From assembly GCF_001269925.1 (NCBI RefSeq), contig NZ_LHVO01000051.1:172375-236374 (forward strand): DNA of 64,000 bases, read 5' to 3'. The notes under the pieces were generated by a model. That model searched no databases, was not told where the DNA came from, and saw only the letters and a program-made list of their open reading frames with translations. Every line of letters starts with the position of its first letter. The first letter of the stretch is position 1. This document shows positions 52,035 to 60,671 of the stretch, one piece after another. The stretch comes from Pseudomonas sp. MIACH (lineage in GTDB: Bacteria > Pseudomonadota > Gammaproteobacteria > Pseudomonadales > Pseudomonadaceae). A program made the translations under genes and the position numbers.

Positions 52035-53462
52035 ATGTCTCAACCGGTCCAGAAACTTCGGCTTGGCGCTTTGATTGCCCTGGTGGTGGGGTCGATGATC
52101 GGCGGCGGGATTTTCTCGTTGCCCCAGAACATGGCTGCGCGCGCCGAGGTGGGCGCGGTGTTGATCGGCTGGGCGATCACTGCCGTGGGCATGTTGACCC
52201 TGGCCTTCGTCTTCCAGACCCTGGCCAACCGCAAGCCTGAGCTGGATTCCGGGGTGTATGCCTACGCCAAGGCCGGTTTCGGCGACTACATGGGCTTTTC
52301 GTCTGCCTGGGGCTACTGGATCAGCGCGTGGATGGGCAACGTCGGTTATTTCGTGCTGCTGTTCAGCACCCTGGGGTATTTTTTCCCGGTGTTCGGGCAA
52401 GGCAACACGCCGGTGGCCATCGGCTGCGCATCGTTGCTGCTATGGGCCGTGCACTTCCTGGTGATGCGCGGAATCAAGGAAGCCGCGTTCATCAACCAGA
52501 TCACCACCGTGGCCAAGCTGGTGCCGCTGCTGATGTTCGTGGTCATCGCCGCCGTGGCGTTCAAGGCCGATATCTTCACGGCTGACATCTGGGGCCTGGG
52601 CAAGCCGCAATTCGGCAGTGTGGTGGACCAGGTGCGCAATATGATGCTGGTCACGGTGTTTGTGTTTATCGGCATTGAGGGTGCCAGTGTGTATTCGGCG
52701 CGGGCCGAGAAGCGCGCGGACGTGGGGCGGGCCACCGTGATCGGCTTTCTTGGCGTGCTGGCGTTGTTGGTGTTGGTCAACCTGTTGTCCCTGGGGATCA
52801 TGAGCCAGCCGGAGCTGGCCCAACTGCAAAACCCGTCCCTGGCCGGTGTGCTTGAACATATCGTCGGGCCCTGGGGGGCGTTGCTGATCAGTATCGGCCT
52901 GGCGGTTTCATTGCTGGGCGCCTTGCTGTCCTGGGCGCTGCTCTGTGCCGAAATCCTCTACGCCACCGCCCATGACAAGACCATGCCGGCCTTCCTGAAG
53001 AAGGAAAATGCCAACCAGGTGCCGGTCAACGCCTTGTGGCTGACCAATGTGATGATCCAGGTCTTCCTGGTGATCACGCTGTTTTCCCACAGCACCTACA
53101 CCACCCTGATTTACCTGGCGTCGTCGATGATCCTGGTGCCGTACCTGTGGTCGGCGGCGTATGCCGTGCTGTTGAGCGGGCGGGGTGAAACCTATGAAGG
53201 TGCCCACCGCCATCGCATCAAGGACCTGCTGGTGGGGTTGATCGCCCTGGGCTACGCCGTATGGTTGCTCTACGCCGGGGGCCTTAAATACCTGCTGCTG
53301 TCAGCGCTGTTGTATGCGCCGGGCGTGATCCTGTTCGCCCTCGCCAAGCGCGAACAGGGCCAGCCTTTGTTTACCCACGTTGAAAAAGGCATTTTCAGCT
53401 GTGTGATCGCCGGTGCAGGGCTGGCGGCGTATGGGTTGTACAGCGGGGTATTGTCGTTGTGA
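52035..53462 (+). CDS. Second arginine/ornithine antiporter-like protein (ArcD paralog)
   Basis: 475 residues, exactly the length of ArcD and nearly identical in many blocks (KLRLGALIALVVGSMIGGGI, FVFQTLANRKPELDSGVYAY, DYMGFSSAWGYWISAWMGN). It differs in loops and in the C-terminus. It is divergently transcribed from arcDABC, with AGGAGTCTGC before ATG. It may serve aerobic arginine or ornithine exchange, or another basic amino acid. Specificity cannot be read from the sequence. Confidence 0.9.
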   Translation: MSQPVQKLRLGALIALVVGSMIGGGIFSLPQNMAARAEVGAVLIGWAITAVGMLTLAFVFQTLANRKPELDSGVYAYAKAGFGDYMGFSSAWGYWISAWMGNVGYFVLLFSTLGYFFPVFGQGNTPVAIGCASLLLWAVHFLVMRGIKEAAFINQITTVAKLVPLLMFVVIAAVAFKADIFTADIWGLGKPQFGSVVDQVRNMMLVTVFVFIGIEGASVYSARAEKRADVGRATVIGFLGVLALLVLVNLLSLGIMSQPELAQLQNPSLAGVLEHIVGPWGALLISIGLAVSLLGALLSWALLCAEILYATAHDKTMPAFLKKENANQVPVNALWLTNVMIQVFLVITLFSHSTYTTLIYLASSMILVPYLWSAAYAVLLSGRGETYEGAHRHRIKDLLVGLIALGYAVWLLYAGGLKYLLLSALLYAPGVILFALAKREQGQPLFTHVEKGIFSCVIAGAGLAAYGLYSGVLSL

Positions 53463-53482
53463 TGGGGTGAGGGCACTGGCCT

Positions 53483-53560
53483 CATCGCGAGCAAGCGCCC
53501 TCCCACATTTTGAATATGTTCACTCATCAAAGTGTGGGAGGGGGCTTGCTCCGGATAGCG
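53483..53560. repeat. Divergent REP pair after the arcD paralog
   Basis: CGAGCAAGCGCCCTCCCACATT (outward) and GTGTGGGAGGGGGCTTGCTC lie tail to tail about 20 bp apart, the opposite order to the other REPINs. The first copy carries substitutions. Confidence 0.75.
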
Positions 53561-53569
53561 GTAGTCAAG

Positions 53570-54919
53570 TCACCATTGCGGCCTGTGCGAGCCCAAGTCT
53601 CCAGCCGGCAAATCCCATTGCAATGGCGTTCCGCCGATGGTCAGCGGGGGCAGCAGCCGGTGGGCCTGGCCCCAGGCGGTCTGTTCGACGACCAGGCCTT
53701 GATCCCCTGGTTCTTCCTCTCGCAACGCCGGCTGCTCGGGCACTTGTCCGGCTTCCACCAGTAGCCTCGCCGTACGCGCCAACGACAACCGCGCCGAACC
53801 GCCACGACCCGATGTGAACCGTTCGCTCAATGCCCGAATCGCGCTGGCCGCCATCAAATACCCAGTGGCATGGTCCAGCGCCTGCACCGGCAGCGGCACG
53901 GGTTTGTCTGCCTGCTTCCAGGCCATGCCTGCCGCGGCGATCCCGCTGCTCATCTGCACCAGGCTGTCGAAGCCCCGGCGGTTACGCCACGGGCCGCTCC
54001 AGCCGTAGGCGTTGAGGCTGACGTCGATCAGGCCGGGGGCGAGGGCTTGCAGGCTGTCGGCGGTGTAGCCCAGTTGCTCCAGGGCGTCAGCGCGGTAACC
54101 GTGGAACAGGATGTCGGCGTCCTTGAGCAACCTCTCGAACATCAGCCGGCCTTCGGGCGTTTTCAGGTCCAGCCGCGCGCAGCGTTTGCCCAGGGTCATT
54201 TCCGGGACTACGCCGGGTTCGTTCCAGGTGGGTGAGTCGATGCGCAGTACATCCGCGCCGAGACCGGCCAGAAAACGACTGGCCACCGGGCCGGCCAATA
54301 CGCGGGTCAGGTCCAGCACCTTGAGGCCGGCCAGCGGGCGTGCCACCGAGCCGCGCCAGGGTTTATCGGTGGTAGTTTCGAAAGTCTGGCGTTGGACCAG
54401 CGCCTCGGCGTTCACCGCCAACCCTTGTGGATGTTGCTGCCAGGCCTGCCATGTACGCATCTGCGCCGCGCAGCCACCGTGGTCGACAATCGCCTGTTCC
54501 AGTTCTGCGGCGTTCCACGCCGCGACCTTGCTGGCCATCTCGGCGCGGTCGGCGACCTTGCCCAGCACCCGTTCGGCGGCGGCACGGTGATGGGGCGCGT
54601 TGGTGTGCAGGCGAATCCAGCCATCGGCGCTGGCGTAGTCGCCGGCCACCGGGTCCCACAGGGGCGGCACTTGCCAGCCCAGCGGGCGGATCGAGGAAGA
54701 GAACCAGAAAGAGGCGAGGCGTCGGTCCACACTCACGCTGGGTAAGCGCCCGGTCTGTTGTTGGATCAGTTGGGCGACGGCCTGCCCGGCGGCGCCGATG
54801 CTGGCACTGGCCAGTTCGGTGACGGCGTAGGTTGAGGGCAGGGCGCCGGCCTCGGTGAAGGTCAGCGGGGTGTGGGGTAGGTCGAGTGCGGCTTGGATGG
54901 GGGTCAGCAGGTCAGTCAT
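53570..54919 (-). CDS. CaiB/BaiF-type (family III) CoA-transferase
   Basis: 449 residues. The C-terminal two thirds match family III CoA-transferases: LKVLDLTRVLAGPVASRFLA, GADVLRIDSPTWNEPG, KRCARLDLKTPEGR and MSSGIAAAG. The N-terminal part is more divergent and looks like a decayed copy of the same fold. ATG at 54919 after GGAGGG is preferred over the TTG three bases earlier. It stands alone, and the acyl-CoA pair is unknown. Confidence 0.88.
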   Translation of the reverse strand: MTDLLTPIQAALDLPHTPLTFTEAGALPSTYAVTELASASIGAAGQAVAQLIQQQTGRLPSVSVDRRLASFWFSSSIRPLGWQVPPLWDPVAGDYASADGWIRLHTNAPHHRAAAERVLGKVADRAEMASKVAAWNAAELEQAIVDHGGCAAQMRTWQAWQQHPQGLAVNAEALVQRQTFETTTDKPWRGSVARPLAGLKVLDLTRVLAGPVASRFLAGLGADVLRIDSPTWNEPGVVPEMTLGKRCARLDLKTPEGRLMFERLLKDADILFHGYRADALEQLGYTADSLQALAPGLIDVSLNAYGWSGPWRNRRGFDSLVQMSSGIAAAGMAWKQADKPVPLPVQALDHATGYLMAASAIRALSERFTSGRGGSARLSLARTARLLVEAGQVPEQPALREEEPGDQGLVVEQTAWGQAHRLLPPLTIGGTPLQWDLPAGDLGSHRPQW

Positions 54920-54959
54920 CAAAGGCCCTCCGTAAGAGAAGGGCCACTATAGAAGATCA

Positions 54960-56303
54960 TCACACCGGTGTGACAACCCCGGGCGTCAACGGCAAGTCGA
55001 TGCTGGCGATAAAACCACCGTCGGGGTGATTGGCCAGGATCAGGCTGCCACCGTGGCGTTCGGCCGCGCGTCGGGCAATTGCCAGGCCCAAGCCGTGCCC
55101 TTGGGCCGTCTGGCCGGGAGCGCGGTAGAACGGCTCGCCGAGTTGACTCAGGTGTTCGGCGTCCACACCCGGGCCATGGTCGCGCACGCTGATCAGGATG
55201 CGGTCGCCGTGGCGCTGGGCGTGCAAATCGATCGGTTGCCCAGGCGGGTTGAAGCGCTGGGCATTGCGCAGCAGGTTATCCACCGCTCGTTCGATCATGG
55301 TCGGCCAGCCCTTCAGTTGCAGGTCCGGGTCGCTGCTCAGTTGCACCACCTGGTCCGGCGCGCTGAGCTGGGCATCCTTTTGCAGGGTTTTGAGCAGTGG
55401 GATGAGGTCGACGTCTTCGGCGCTGGCATTGTCGGCGTCGACGCGGGCCAGGACCAGAATTTCACTGATCAGGGCTTCCAGGCGGTCGCATTCGCGGGTC
55501 AGGCGGGGCCAGAGTTTTTCCCGTTCTTCGGCGCTGGCGCGTTCGGCCAGGGCCAGGGCGATGCGCAGGCGGGCGAGGGGCGAGCGCAGTTCATGGGACA
55601 CATCGCGCAGCAACTGGCGCTGGCTGCCGATCAGGCTTTGCAGGCGTGCGCCCATGCGGTTGAAGTCGGTGGCGAGTACGCCGAATTCATCGCGGCGGTT
55701 GGCCAGCTGCGCCAGGCTGTTCTGTTGATAGGTGGCCTGGCCGAGGTCATGCACCGCGCCGCGCAGGCGGCTTAGTGGGCGGGTGATGGACAGGGTGACG
55801 AACAGGCTGAACAAGGTCAGCACCACCAGTGCAATCACCAGCGCGCTCAACGGCCATGCCAGGCTGCTGCGATGCCATTCGTCCAGTTCGGGGTGCGGGA
55901 TGCGGTAGATCAACAGGTAGGTGTCGCCGGTCTTGTCGCTGGTGTACTCGGCGGTCAGTCGCCGCCAGGGCAGATGGCCTTCCTTGCTGTCGTTCTGCCG
56001 GGCTTCGAAGGCGGCGGCGCGGCGCGGGAAGGTGCCGCGTACCACCGGCTCGCCGCTTTCGTTCAGCACTTGCACGTCGATGTGGTACTGGCGCTTGCGC
56101 TGTTGCAGCAGCTCTTGGGCGGCGTCCTCGCCCTGGGCTTCGTAGAGCTGGGTCCACTCTTGCGCCAGGTTATTGAGGCCGGGGTGACGGCTGAGAATCC
56201 AGGCATCCTGGTTAAGCATGTGCCCAAGCAGGATCGACAACCCGGCAACCAAGGCGATGGCCAGCCAGAAACTGGCCAGGATGCGCCAGAACAATGAACG
56301 CAC
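54960..56303 (-). CDS. cpxA: Envelope-stress sensor histidine kinase CpxA
   Basis: 447 residues: transmembrane helix (8-28), a periplasmic sensor segment (about 30-150), a second helix (about 155-180), HAMP, the phosphoacceptor histidine in LRDVSHELRSPLARL, and ATPase boxes DNLLRNAQRFN, DHGPGV and GHGLGLAIARR. GTG start at 56303. It is the last gene of cpxR-cpxP-cpxA, the order seen in P. aeruginosa, and an intrinsic terminator lies just upstream of it. Confidence 0.9.
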   Translation of the reverse strand: MRSLFWRILASFWLAIALVAGLSILLGHMLNQDAWILSRHPGLNNLAQEWTQLYEAQGEDAAQELLQQRKRQYHIDVQVLNESGEPVVRGTFPRRAAAFEARQNDSKEGHLPWRRLTAEYTSDKTGDTYLLIYRIPHPELDEWHRSSLAWPLSALVIALVVLTLFSLFVTLSITRPLSRLRGAVHDLGQATYQQNSLAQLANRRDEFGVLATDFNRMGARLQSLIGSQRQLLRDVSHELRSPLARLRIALALAERASAEEREKLWPRLTRECDRLEALISEILVLARVDADNASAEDVDLIPLLKTLQKDAQLSAPDQVVQLSSDPDLQLKGWPTMIERAVDNLLRNAQRFNPPGQPIDLHAQRHGDRILISVRDHGPGVDAEHLSQLGEPFYRAPGQTAQGHGLGLAIARRAAERHGGSLILANHPDGGFIASIDLPLTPGVVTPV

Positions 56304-56320
56304 AGGAAACCCTCAAACAG

Positions 56321-56350
56321 GAAAAGCCCAGTGGCGGGGGCCACTGGGCT
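56321..56350 (-). terminator. Intrinsic terminator between cpxP and cpxA
   Basis: Read leftward, an 11-bp perfect stem (AGCCCAGTGGC / GCCACTGGGCT) with a 4-nt loop is followed by TTTCC. It should reduce cpxA expression relative to cpxP. Confidence 0.75.
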
Positions 56351-56371
56351 GGGAGTGTTAACGCGGGGACA

Positions 56372-56836
56372 TTATTGCGCTTTTTGCGGCTGCTGCGCTT
56401 TCCAGGCTTGGAATTCCTTCCATTCGGCACGACGCTGTTCTTGCTTCTTGACGATCTCGTCGAACTTCTTCTGCTGGTCAGGCTTGAGCACGGCACGGAT
56501 GTCGGCCTGGGTTTTCTGCTTGCCGGCGGCGATTTCATCCTGCATGGCTTTCTGGTCGGCGGCCGGGAGTTTGTCCAGGTACTTTTTGACCAGGTCTTTG
56601 CGAGCGTGCCATTGGTCGCCCATCAGCTTGCCGATCTGCTCGCGCTGTTCGCGGCTCAGGTCCAGTTGGCTGAAGGGGCCGCCTTTGCCACGCGGACCGT
56701 GTTCACCGCCGTGGCCCGGGCCACCCATCATGTGGCCTTCAGGGCCGCCCATCGGGCCTGGGCCTTCAGGCATTGCGGCCATGGCAACGGTCGGCAGGGC
56801 AGCGGCGAACATCAAAGCGATAAGGGTCTTGCGCAT
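56372..56836 (-). CDS. cpxP: CpxP/Spy-type periplasmic protein
   Basis: 154 residues with a signal peptide (1-20, ending AMA), a glycine/histidine-rich stretch (about 22-50) and a helical Spy-like region with LTxxQ-type motifs (LDLSREQREQIGKLM, LKPDQQKKFDEIV). Family members chaperone periplasmic proteins and, as CpxP, restrain CpxA. The His-rich segment could bind metal. It lies between cpxR and cpxA behind a CpxR-type box. Confidence 0.88.
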   Translation of the reverse strand: MRKTLIALMFAAALPTVAMAAMPEGPGPMGGPEGHMMGGPGHGGEHGPRGKGGPFSQLDLSREQREQIGKLMGDQWHARKDLVKKYLDKLPAADQKAMQDEIAAGKQKTQADIRAVLKPDQQKKFDEIVKKQEQRRAEWKEFQAWKAQQPQKAQ

Positions 56837-56916
56837 GGTGATTCTCCTGTCTCTATTCCGGTGAGTCCGGATGTGAGTAGATTACGGAGATCAAGGTCAG
56901 CGGCGGTCAGGTGTGG

Positions 56917-56932
56917 GTAAAGCTTGGGTAAA
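56917..56932. promoter_or_regulatory. CpxR-type box upstream of cpxP
   Basis: Direct repeat GTAAA-N6-GTAAA between cpxR and cpxP, about 80 bp from the cpxP start, matching the known CpxR pattern (GTAAA repeats 4-8 bp apart). Confidence 0.7.
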
Positions 56933-56980
56933 GAGGGTTTTGTTGCGAACTGACAAAACCCTGTAGGAGCGAGGGGGGGG

Positions 56981-57658
56981 CTAGAGGCTGTAGTAGTAGC
57001 CGCGGCTGCGCAACGCCACGATCCGTGGCCGGCCATCCGGGTGCGGGCCGATCTTCTTGCGCAGGTTGCTGACGTGCATGTCCAGGCTGCGATCGTAAAG
57101 GGTCAGCTTGCGGCCCAGGGCGATCTGCGCCAGTTCCTGCTTGTCCAGTGGCTCGCCGGGCTGGCGCAATAACGCTTCCAGCAGGCGGCTTTCGGAGACG
57201 GTGAGGGTGAATTCCTGTTCGTCGATGCTGACCACGCCGCGCACTGGGCTGAAGCACAGGTCGCCCAGTTCCAGTTGGCTGGACACGGCGGCCGGGTGGC
57301 TGCGGCGCAATACTGCGCGCAGGCGCGCGGTCAGTTCGCGCGGGTCGCAGGGCTTGGCCAGGTAGTCGTCGGCGCCCAGTTCCAGGCCGAGGATGCGGTC
57401 CAGGGGTTCGCCTCGCGCTGAGAGCATCAGCACCGGCAGCTCCGGGTGGTCGTTGCGCAATTGCTTGAGCAGCTCCAGGCCGCTGCCGTCGGGCAGCATC
57501 ACGTCGAGCACTACCGCCGCCGGGGCGCTGTCGGCCAAGGCCTTGCGCGCGCTCAAGCCATCGTGGCAGGCGCGCACCTGGAAGCCTTCCTGGCTCAGCC
57601 AACTGGTCAGCAGCTCGCAGAGCTCCTGGTCATCATCTATCAGTAACAGCTCGCTCAT
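56981..57658 (-). CDS. cpxR: Response regulator CpxR (OmpR family)
   Basis: 225 residues. The receiver domain carries acidic residues in LLIDDDQELCELL, the phosphorylation Asp in VVLDVMLPDGSG near residue 51 and Lys in YLAKPCDPREL. The C-terminal winged helix reads DRSLDMHVSNLRKKIG and RSRGYYYSL. It is cognate to the kinase two genes downstream. A small coiled-coil gene ends 7 bp before its start, so the two may be co-transcribed. Confidence 0.92.
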   Translation of the reverse strand: MSELLLIDDDQELCELLTSWLSQEGFQVRACHDGLSARKALADSAPAAVVLDVMLPDGSGLELLKQLRNDHPELPVLMLSARGEPLDRILGLELGADDYLAKPCDPRELTARLRAVLRRSHPAAVSSQLELGDLCFSPVRGVVSIDEQEFTLTVSESRLLEALLRQPGEPLDKQELAQIALGRKLTLYDRSLDMHVSNLRKKIGPHPDGRPRIVALRSRGYYYSL

Positions 57659-57665
57659 GACTCAC

Positions 57666-58073
57666 TCAATTTAGCCATTGTCGACGGCGACGGTGCCCAC
57701 CGCTGGCGAAGATCCCGCACAGCAAGGCGATCAGTGCGACGGCCCCACCGGTGACGAACCATTGTTGTTGCTCGGTCAGCCATCGGGTCAAGGCGCCGCC
57801 CTGTGCATCTTTGAGTTGCTGGGCCAGGCGTTGGTTCTCTTGGCGAAGGCGACTCAATTGAGCGCTTTCGCGGGCAGCATCCGCGCTCTGAAGTTGCTTG
57901 CTCAGTTCTTGACGCTGCCGTTCGCTTTCTTTCAAACGTTGCTGCAACTCGGTGATCTGGGCGCCGACACTCAAGGACAGGGGCGTGGAACTGCCGGTGT
58001 TCGAGGTTTCTTCAGCGTGGGCCGTAGCCCCGATCATTAACACTGCCAACAGACACAACTGACGTAAGCGCAT
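57666..58073 (-). CDS. Coiled-coil, single-anchor membrane protein of unknown function
   Basis: 135 residues: a signal peptide (1-21, ending ATAHA), a coiled coil (about 40-90, QITELQQRLKESERQRQEL), a transmembrane helix near the C-terminus (WFVTGGAVALIALLCGIFA) and a basic tail (RRRRQWLN). This matches the anchor portion of the YgiM/TIGR04211 type, but I see no SH3 domain. ATG at 58073 follows AGGAG. It lies directly upstream of cpxR, so an envelope role is plausible. Confidence 0.75.
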   Translation of the reverse strand: MRLRQLCLLAVLMIGATAHAEETSNTGSSTPLSLSVGAQITELQQRLKESERQRQELSKQLQSADAARESAQLSRLRQENQRLAQQLKDAQGGALTRWLTEQQQWFVTGGAVALIALLCGIFASGGHRRRRQWLN

Positions 58074-58179
58074 CGGAACTCCTGATTCCACACGAATATT
58101 CAGAACGTTGTCGGCAGGTTACCGAGAATAATGAGCAATTAGGAGTGCGCCGGCCTCAATAGGTTCGGCGCAACCAGGA

Positions 58180-58479
58180 TCAAGGCAGGACTTGCTTGAA
58201 GGGTTTGATCACCACGTCGGCGTAGACACCGGCTGCGACATAGGGATCAGCCTTGGCCCAGGCCTGGGCATCGGCCAGTGATGCAAACTCGGCGACGATC
58301 AGGCTACCGGTAAAACCGGCGTCGCCCGGGTCGTTGCTGTCCACAGCCGGGTGCGGGCCGGCCAGCACGATGCGGCCTTCGGCTTGCAGCACCTTGAGGC
58401 GCTCGACGTGAGCCGGGCGTACGGACAGGCGTTTTTCCAACGAGTTGGCAACGTCGGTGGCAATGATGGCGTAGAGCAT
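58180..58479 (-). CDS. yciI: YciI family protein
   Basis: A 99-residue ferredoxin-like-fold protein with MLYAIIATDVANSLEKR at the start and GSLIVAEFASLADAQAWAKA later. YciI members are small putative enzymes of unknown reaction. ATG at 58479 is the family start, although the frame is open upstream into yciB. It follows yciB by one base. Confidence 0.93.
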   Translation of the reverse strand: MLYAIIATDVANSLEKRLSVRPAHVERLKVLQAEGRIVLAGPHPAVDSNDPGDAGFTGSLIVAEFASLADAQAWAKADPYVAAGVYADVVIKPFKQVLP

Positions 58480-58480
58480 G

Positions 58481-59077
58481 TCAGTCCTCGGTTTTCGGCG
58501 TAGTAGGCTCGGTGTCATGCAGATGGCGCGACAGGTAGATGCCCTGGGCGACCAGGAACAGCACAGTCATGCCCAGGCTGCCGAACACTTTGAAGTCGAC
58601 CCAGTAGTCCTGGAAGGTAAACGCCACGAACAGGTTGGCGGCGCCGCAGAAGATGAAAAACACGATCCAGGCCACGTTCAGGCGTGTCCACACCGGTTCC
58701 GGCAGGGTCAGCGCATGGCCCATGATTCGCTTGATCAGCAGGCGATCACCGATGAAGTGGCTGCCGATAAACGCCAGGGCGAACAGCCAGTTCACCACCG
58801 GTGCCTTCCATTTAAGGAAGGTTTCGCTGTGGAAGGCCAGGGTCAGGCTGCCGAAGACCAGGCAGGCGACGAGGGTCAGCCACTGGCTTTTTTCCAGTTT
58901 GCGCTGGGAAATGAAGATGGCGCCGTAGACCACGACAGAGCTGATGATGAGCACCGCCGTGGCGCTGTAGATGCCGCCGAAGGTCAGCTCATGGCCGGCC
59001 AGGTCGATGACCCTGGGGTCGAGTTTGTAAACGATGAAAAACAGCAACAGCGGGATGAAGTCGATGAATTGTTTCAC
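58481..59077 (-). CDS. yciB: Inner-membrane-spanning protein YciB (septation protein A)
   Basis: A 198-residue polytopic membrane protein with about five hydrophobic segments and the family opening KQFIDFIPLLLFFIVYK. The GTG at 59077 matches the family N-terminus, and the open frame extends further without support. It is linked to cell envelope synthesis and division. Paired with yciI and divergent from the PHP gene, the usual gammaproteobacterial neighbourhood. Confidence 0.93.
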   Translation of the reverse strand: MKQFIDFIPLLLFFIVYKLDPRVIDLAGHELTFGGIYSATAVLIISSVVVYGAIFISQRKLEKSQWLTLVACLVFGSLTLAFHSETFLKWKAPVVNWLFALAFIGSHFIGDRLLIKRIMGHALTLPEPVWTRLNVAWIVFFIFCGAANLFVAFTFQDYWVDFKVFGSLGMTVLFLVAQGIYLSRHLHDTEPTTPKTED

Positions 59078-59164
59078 AGTAAGAGCCAGAAGCTGGATGT
59101 GGCGGCATAATAACAAACATCCTTGGTTGCGATAGCGCCAGCTGACTTGAGGTTACACACCCCC

Positions 59165-60028
59165 GTGAATGTTGATTTGCACTGCCACAGCACGGCCTCC
59201 GATGGCGCCCTGGCGCCTGCGGTACTGGTTGCGCGTGCGTTTGAAAAAGGCGTGCGAGTCCTCTCGTTGACCGACCACGACACCCTCGAAGGCCTCGACG
59301 AAGCCCGTACGACCGCCCATGCCCTGGGCATGCAACTGGTCAACGGCGTGGAATTGTCCTGCACCTGGGGCGGCGCCACCATTCATGTGCTCGGCTACGG
59401 TTTCGATCAAAAAGCGCCGCCATTGGTGGAGGCTATCGCGCAATTGCACGATGGCCGCTGGCTGCGGTCCGAAGAAATAAGCCGAAAACTCAGCCTCAAA
59501 GGCATGCCCAACGCCCTCGACGGCGCCCGCGCCATCCAGCAGGAACTGGGTGACAGCGGCAACGCGCCGGCGCGTCCGCACTTTGCCGACTGGATGGTGC
59601 GAGAAGGGTTTGTCAAAGACCGCGCCGAAGCCTTTCGCAAATGGCTGGGCGCCGGCAAGTTGGGGGATGTGAAGCAACATTGGCCGACCCTTGAAGACAC
59701 CGTCGAGACCCTGCGGGCCTCCGGGGCCTGGGTCAGCCTGGCGCATCCCTGGCATTACGATTTCACCCGCAGCAAGCGTCGCAAGCTGATTGGCGACTAT
59801 ATTGGAGCGGGCGGTCACGCGATTGAAGTGGTCAACGGCTTTCAACCCGCCGAACAGGTGGGCAGCCTGTCGATCCTTGCCCGCGAATTTGGTCTGCTGG
59901 TCAGCGCCGGCAGTGACTTTCATGGCCCAGGCGGCTGGTCCGAGATCGGCGAGTACCGCGCGGTCCCGGAAGATTTGCCGCTGTTGTGGGGGAGATTCAA
60001 GCATGACCCCATTATTGCCACCGTCTGA
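59165..60028 (+). CDS. PHP-domain phosphoesterase/nuclease (YciV/RNase AM type)
   Basis: 287 residues with the four PHP metal motifs: VDLHCHSTASDG, SLTDHDTLEG, SLAHPWHYD and SAGSDFHGPGG. E. coli YciV (RNase AM) trims 5' ends of rRNA and hydrolyses nucleoside 3',5'-bisphosphate. GTG at 59165 gives the family start MNVDLHCHS. It is followed by yciO, with which it probably forms an operon. Confidence 0.92.
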   Translation: MNVDLHCHSTASDGALAPAVLVARAFEKGVRVLSLTDHDTLEGLDEARTTAHALGMQLVNGVELSCTWGGATIHVLGYGFDQKAPPLVEAIAQLHDGRWLRSEEISRKLSLKGMPNALDGARAIQQELGDSGNAPARPHFADWMVREGFVKDRAEAFRKWLGAGKLGDVKQHWPTLEDTVETLRASGAWVSLAHPWHYDFTRSKRRKLIGDYIGAGGHAIEVVNGFQPAEQVGSLSILAREFGLLVSAGSDFHGPGGWSEIGEYRAVPEDLPLLWGRFKHDPIIATV

Positions 60029-60041
60029 ACAGGTAGAACCC

Positions 60042-60671
60042 GTGAGTCAATTCTTCCAGATTCATCCGGAAAACCCCCAGGCGCGCTTGATTAAGCAGGC
60101 CGTAGAGATCATTCGCGCCGGCGGCGTGGTGATCTACCCAACCGATTCGTCCTACGCCATCGGTTGCCAGATCGGCGACAAGGGCGCCGTCGAGCGTGTC
60201 AGACGCCTGCGCCAGCTGGATGATAAGCACAACTTCGCGCTGATCTGCAGCGACTTGTCCCAGTTGGGCCTGTTTGCCAAGGTCGACACCGGCACCTTCC
60301 GCCTGCTCAAGGCCCATACACCCGGGCCCTACACCTTTATCCTCAACGCCACGCGCGAAGTGCCGCGCCTGTTGCTGCACCCGAAAAAACGCACCATCGG
60401 CCTGCGCGTGCCGGAGCATCCCATCGCCCTGGCATTGCTCGCCGAGCTGGGTGAGCCGTTGATGAGTGTGTCATTGATCATGCCTGGCGACACCGAGCCC
60501 CTGGAAGACCCCTACGAAATGCGCCAATTGCTGGAAAAGCAGGTCGACCTGATCATCGACGGCGGTTTCGGCGGCAACAAGGCCTCCACCGTGATCAACC
60601 TGGCCGACGGCGAACCTGAAGTGATCCGTGTCGGTTGCGGCGATCCTGCGCCCTTTATGGCCGAGGCCTGA
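60042..60671 (+). CDS. yciO: YciO family protein (YrdC/Sua5 fold)
   Basis: 209 residues of the YrdC/TsaC superfamily: SQFFQIHPENPQARLIKQAV, VVIYPTDSSYAIGCQIGDK and PGPYTFILNATREVPR. It lacks the strict TsaC motif context, so carbamoyladenylate synthase activity is only inferred. GTG at 60042 matches E. coli YciO. An in-frame ATG at 60003 overlaps the PHP gene. scpA begins immediately after its stop. Confidence 0.92.
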   Translation: MSQFFQIHPENPQARLIKQAVEIIRAGGVVIYPTDSSYAIGCQIGDKGAVERVRRLRQLDDKHNFALICSDLSQLGLFAKVDTGTFRLLKAHTPGPYTFILNATREVPRLLLHPKKRTIGLRVPEHPIALALLAELGEPLMSVSLIMPGDTEPLEDPYEMRQLLEKQVDLIIDGGFGGNKASTVINLADGEPEVIRVGCGDPAPFMAEA

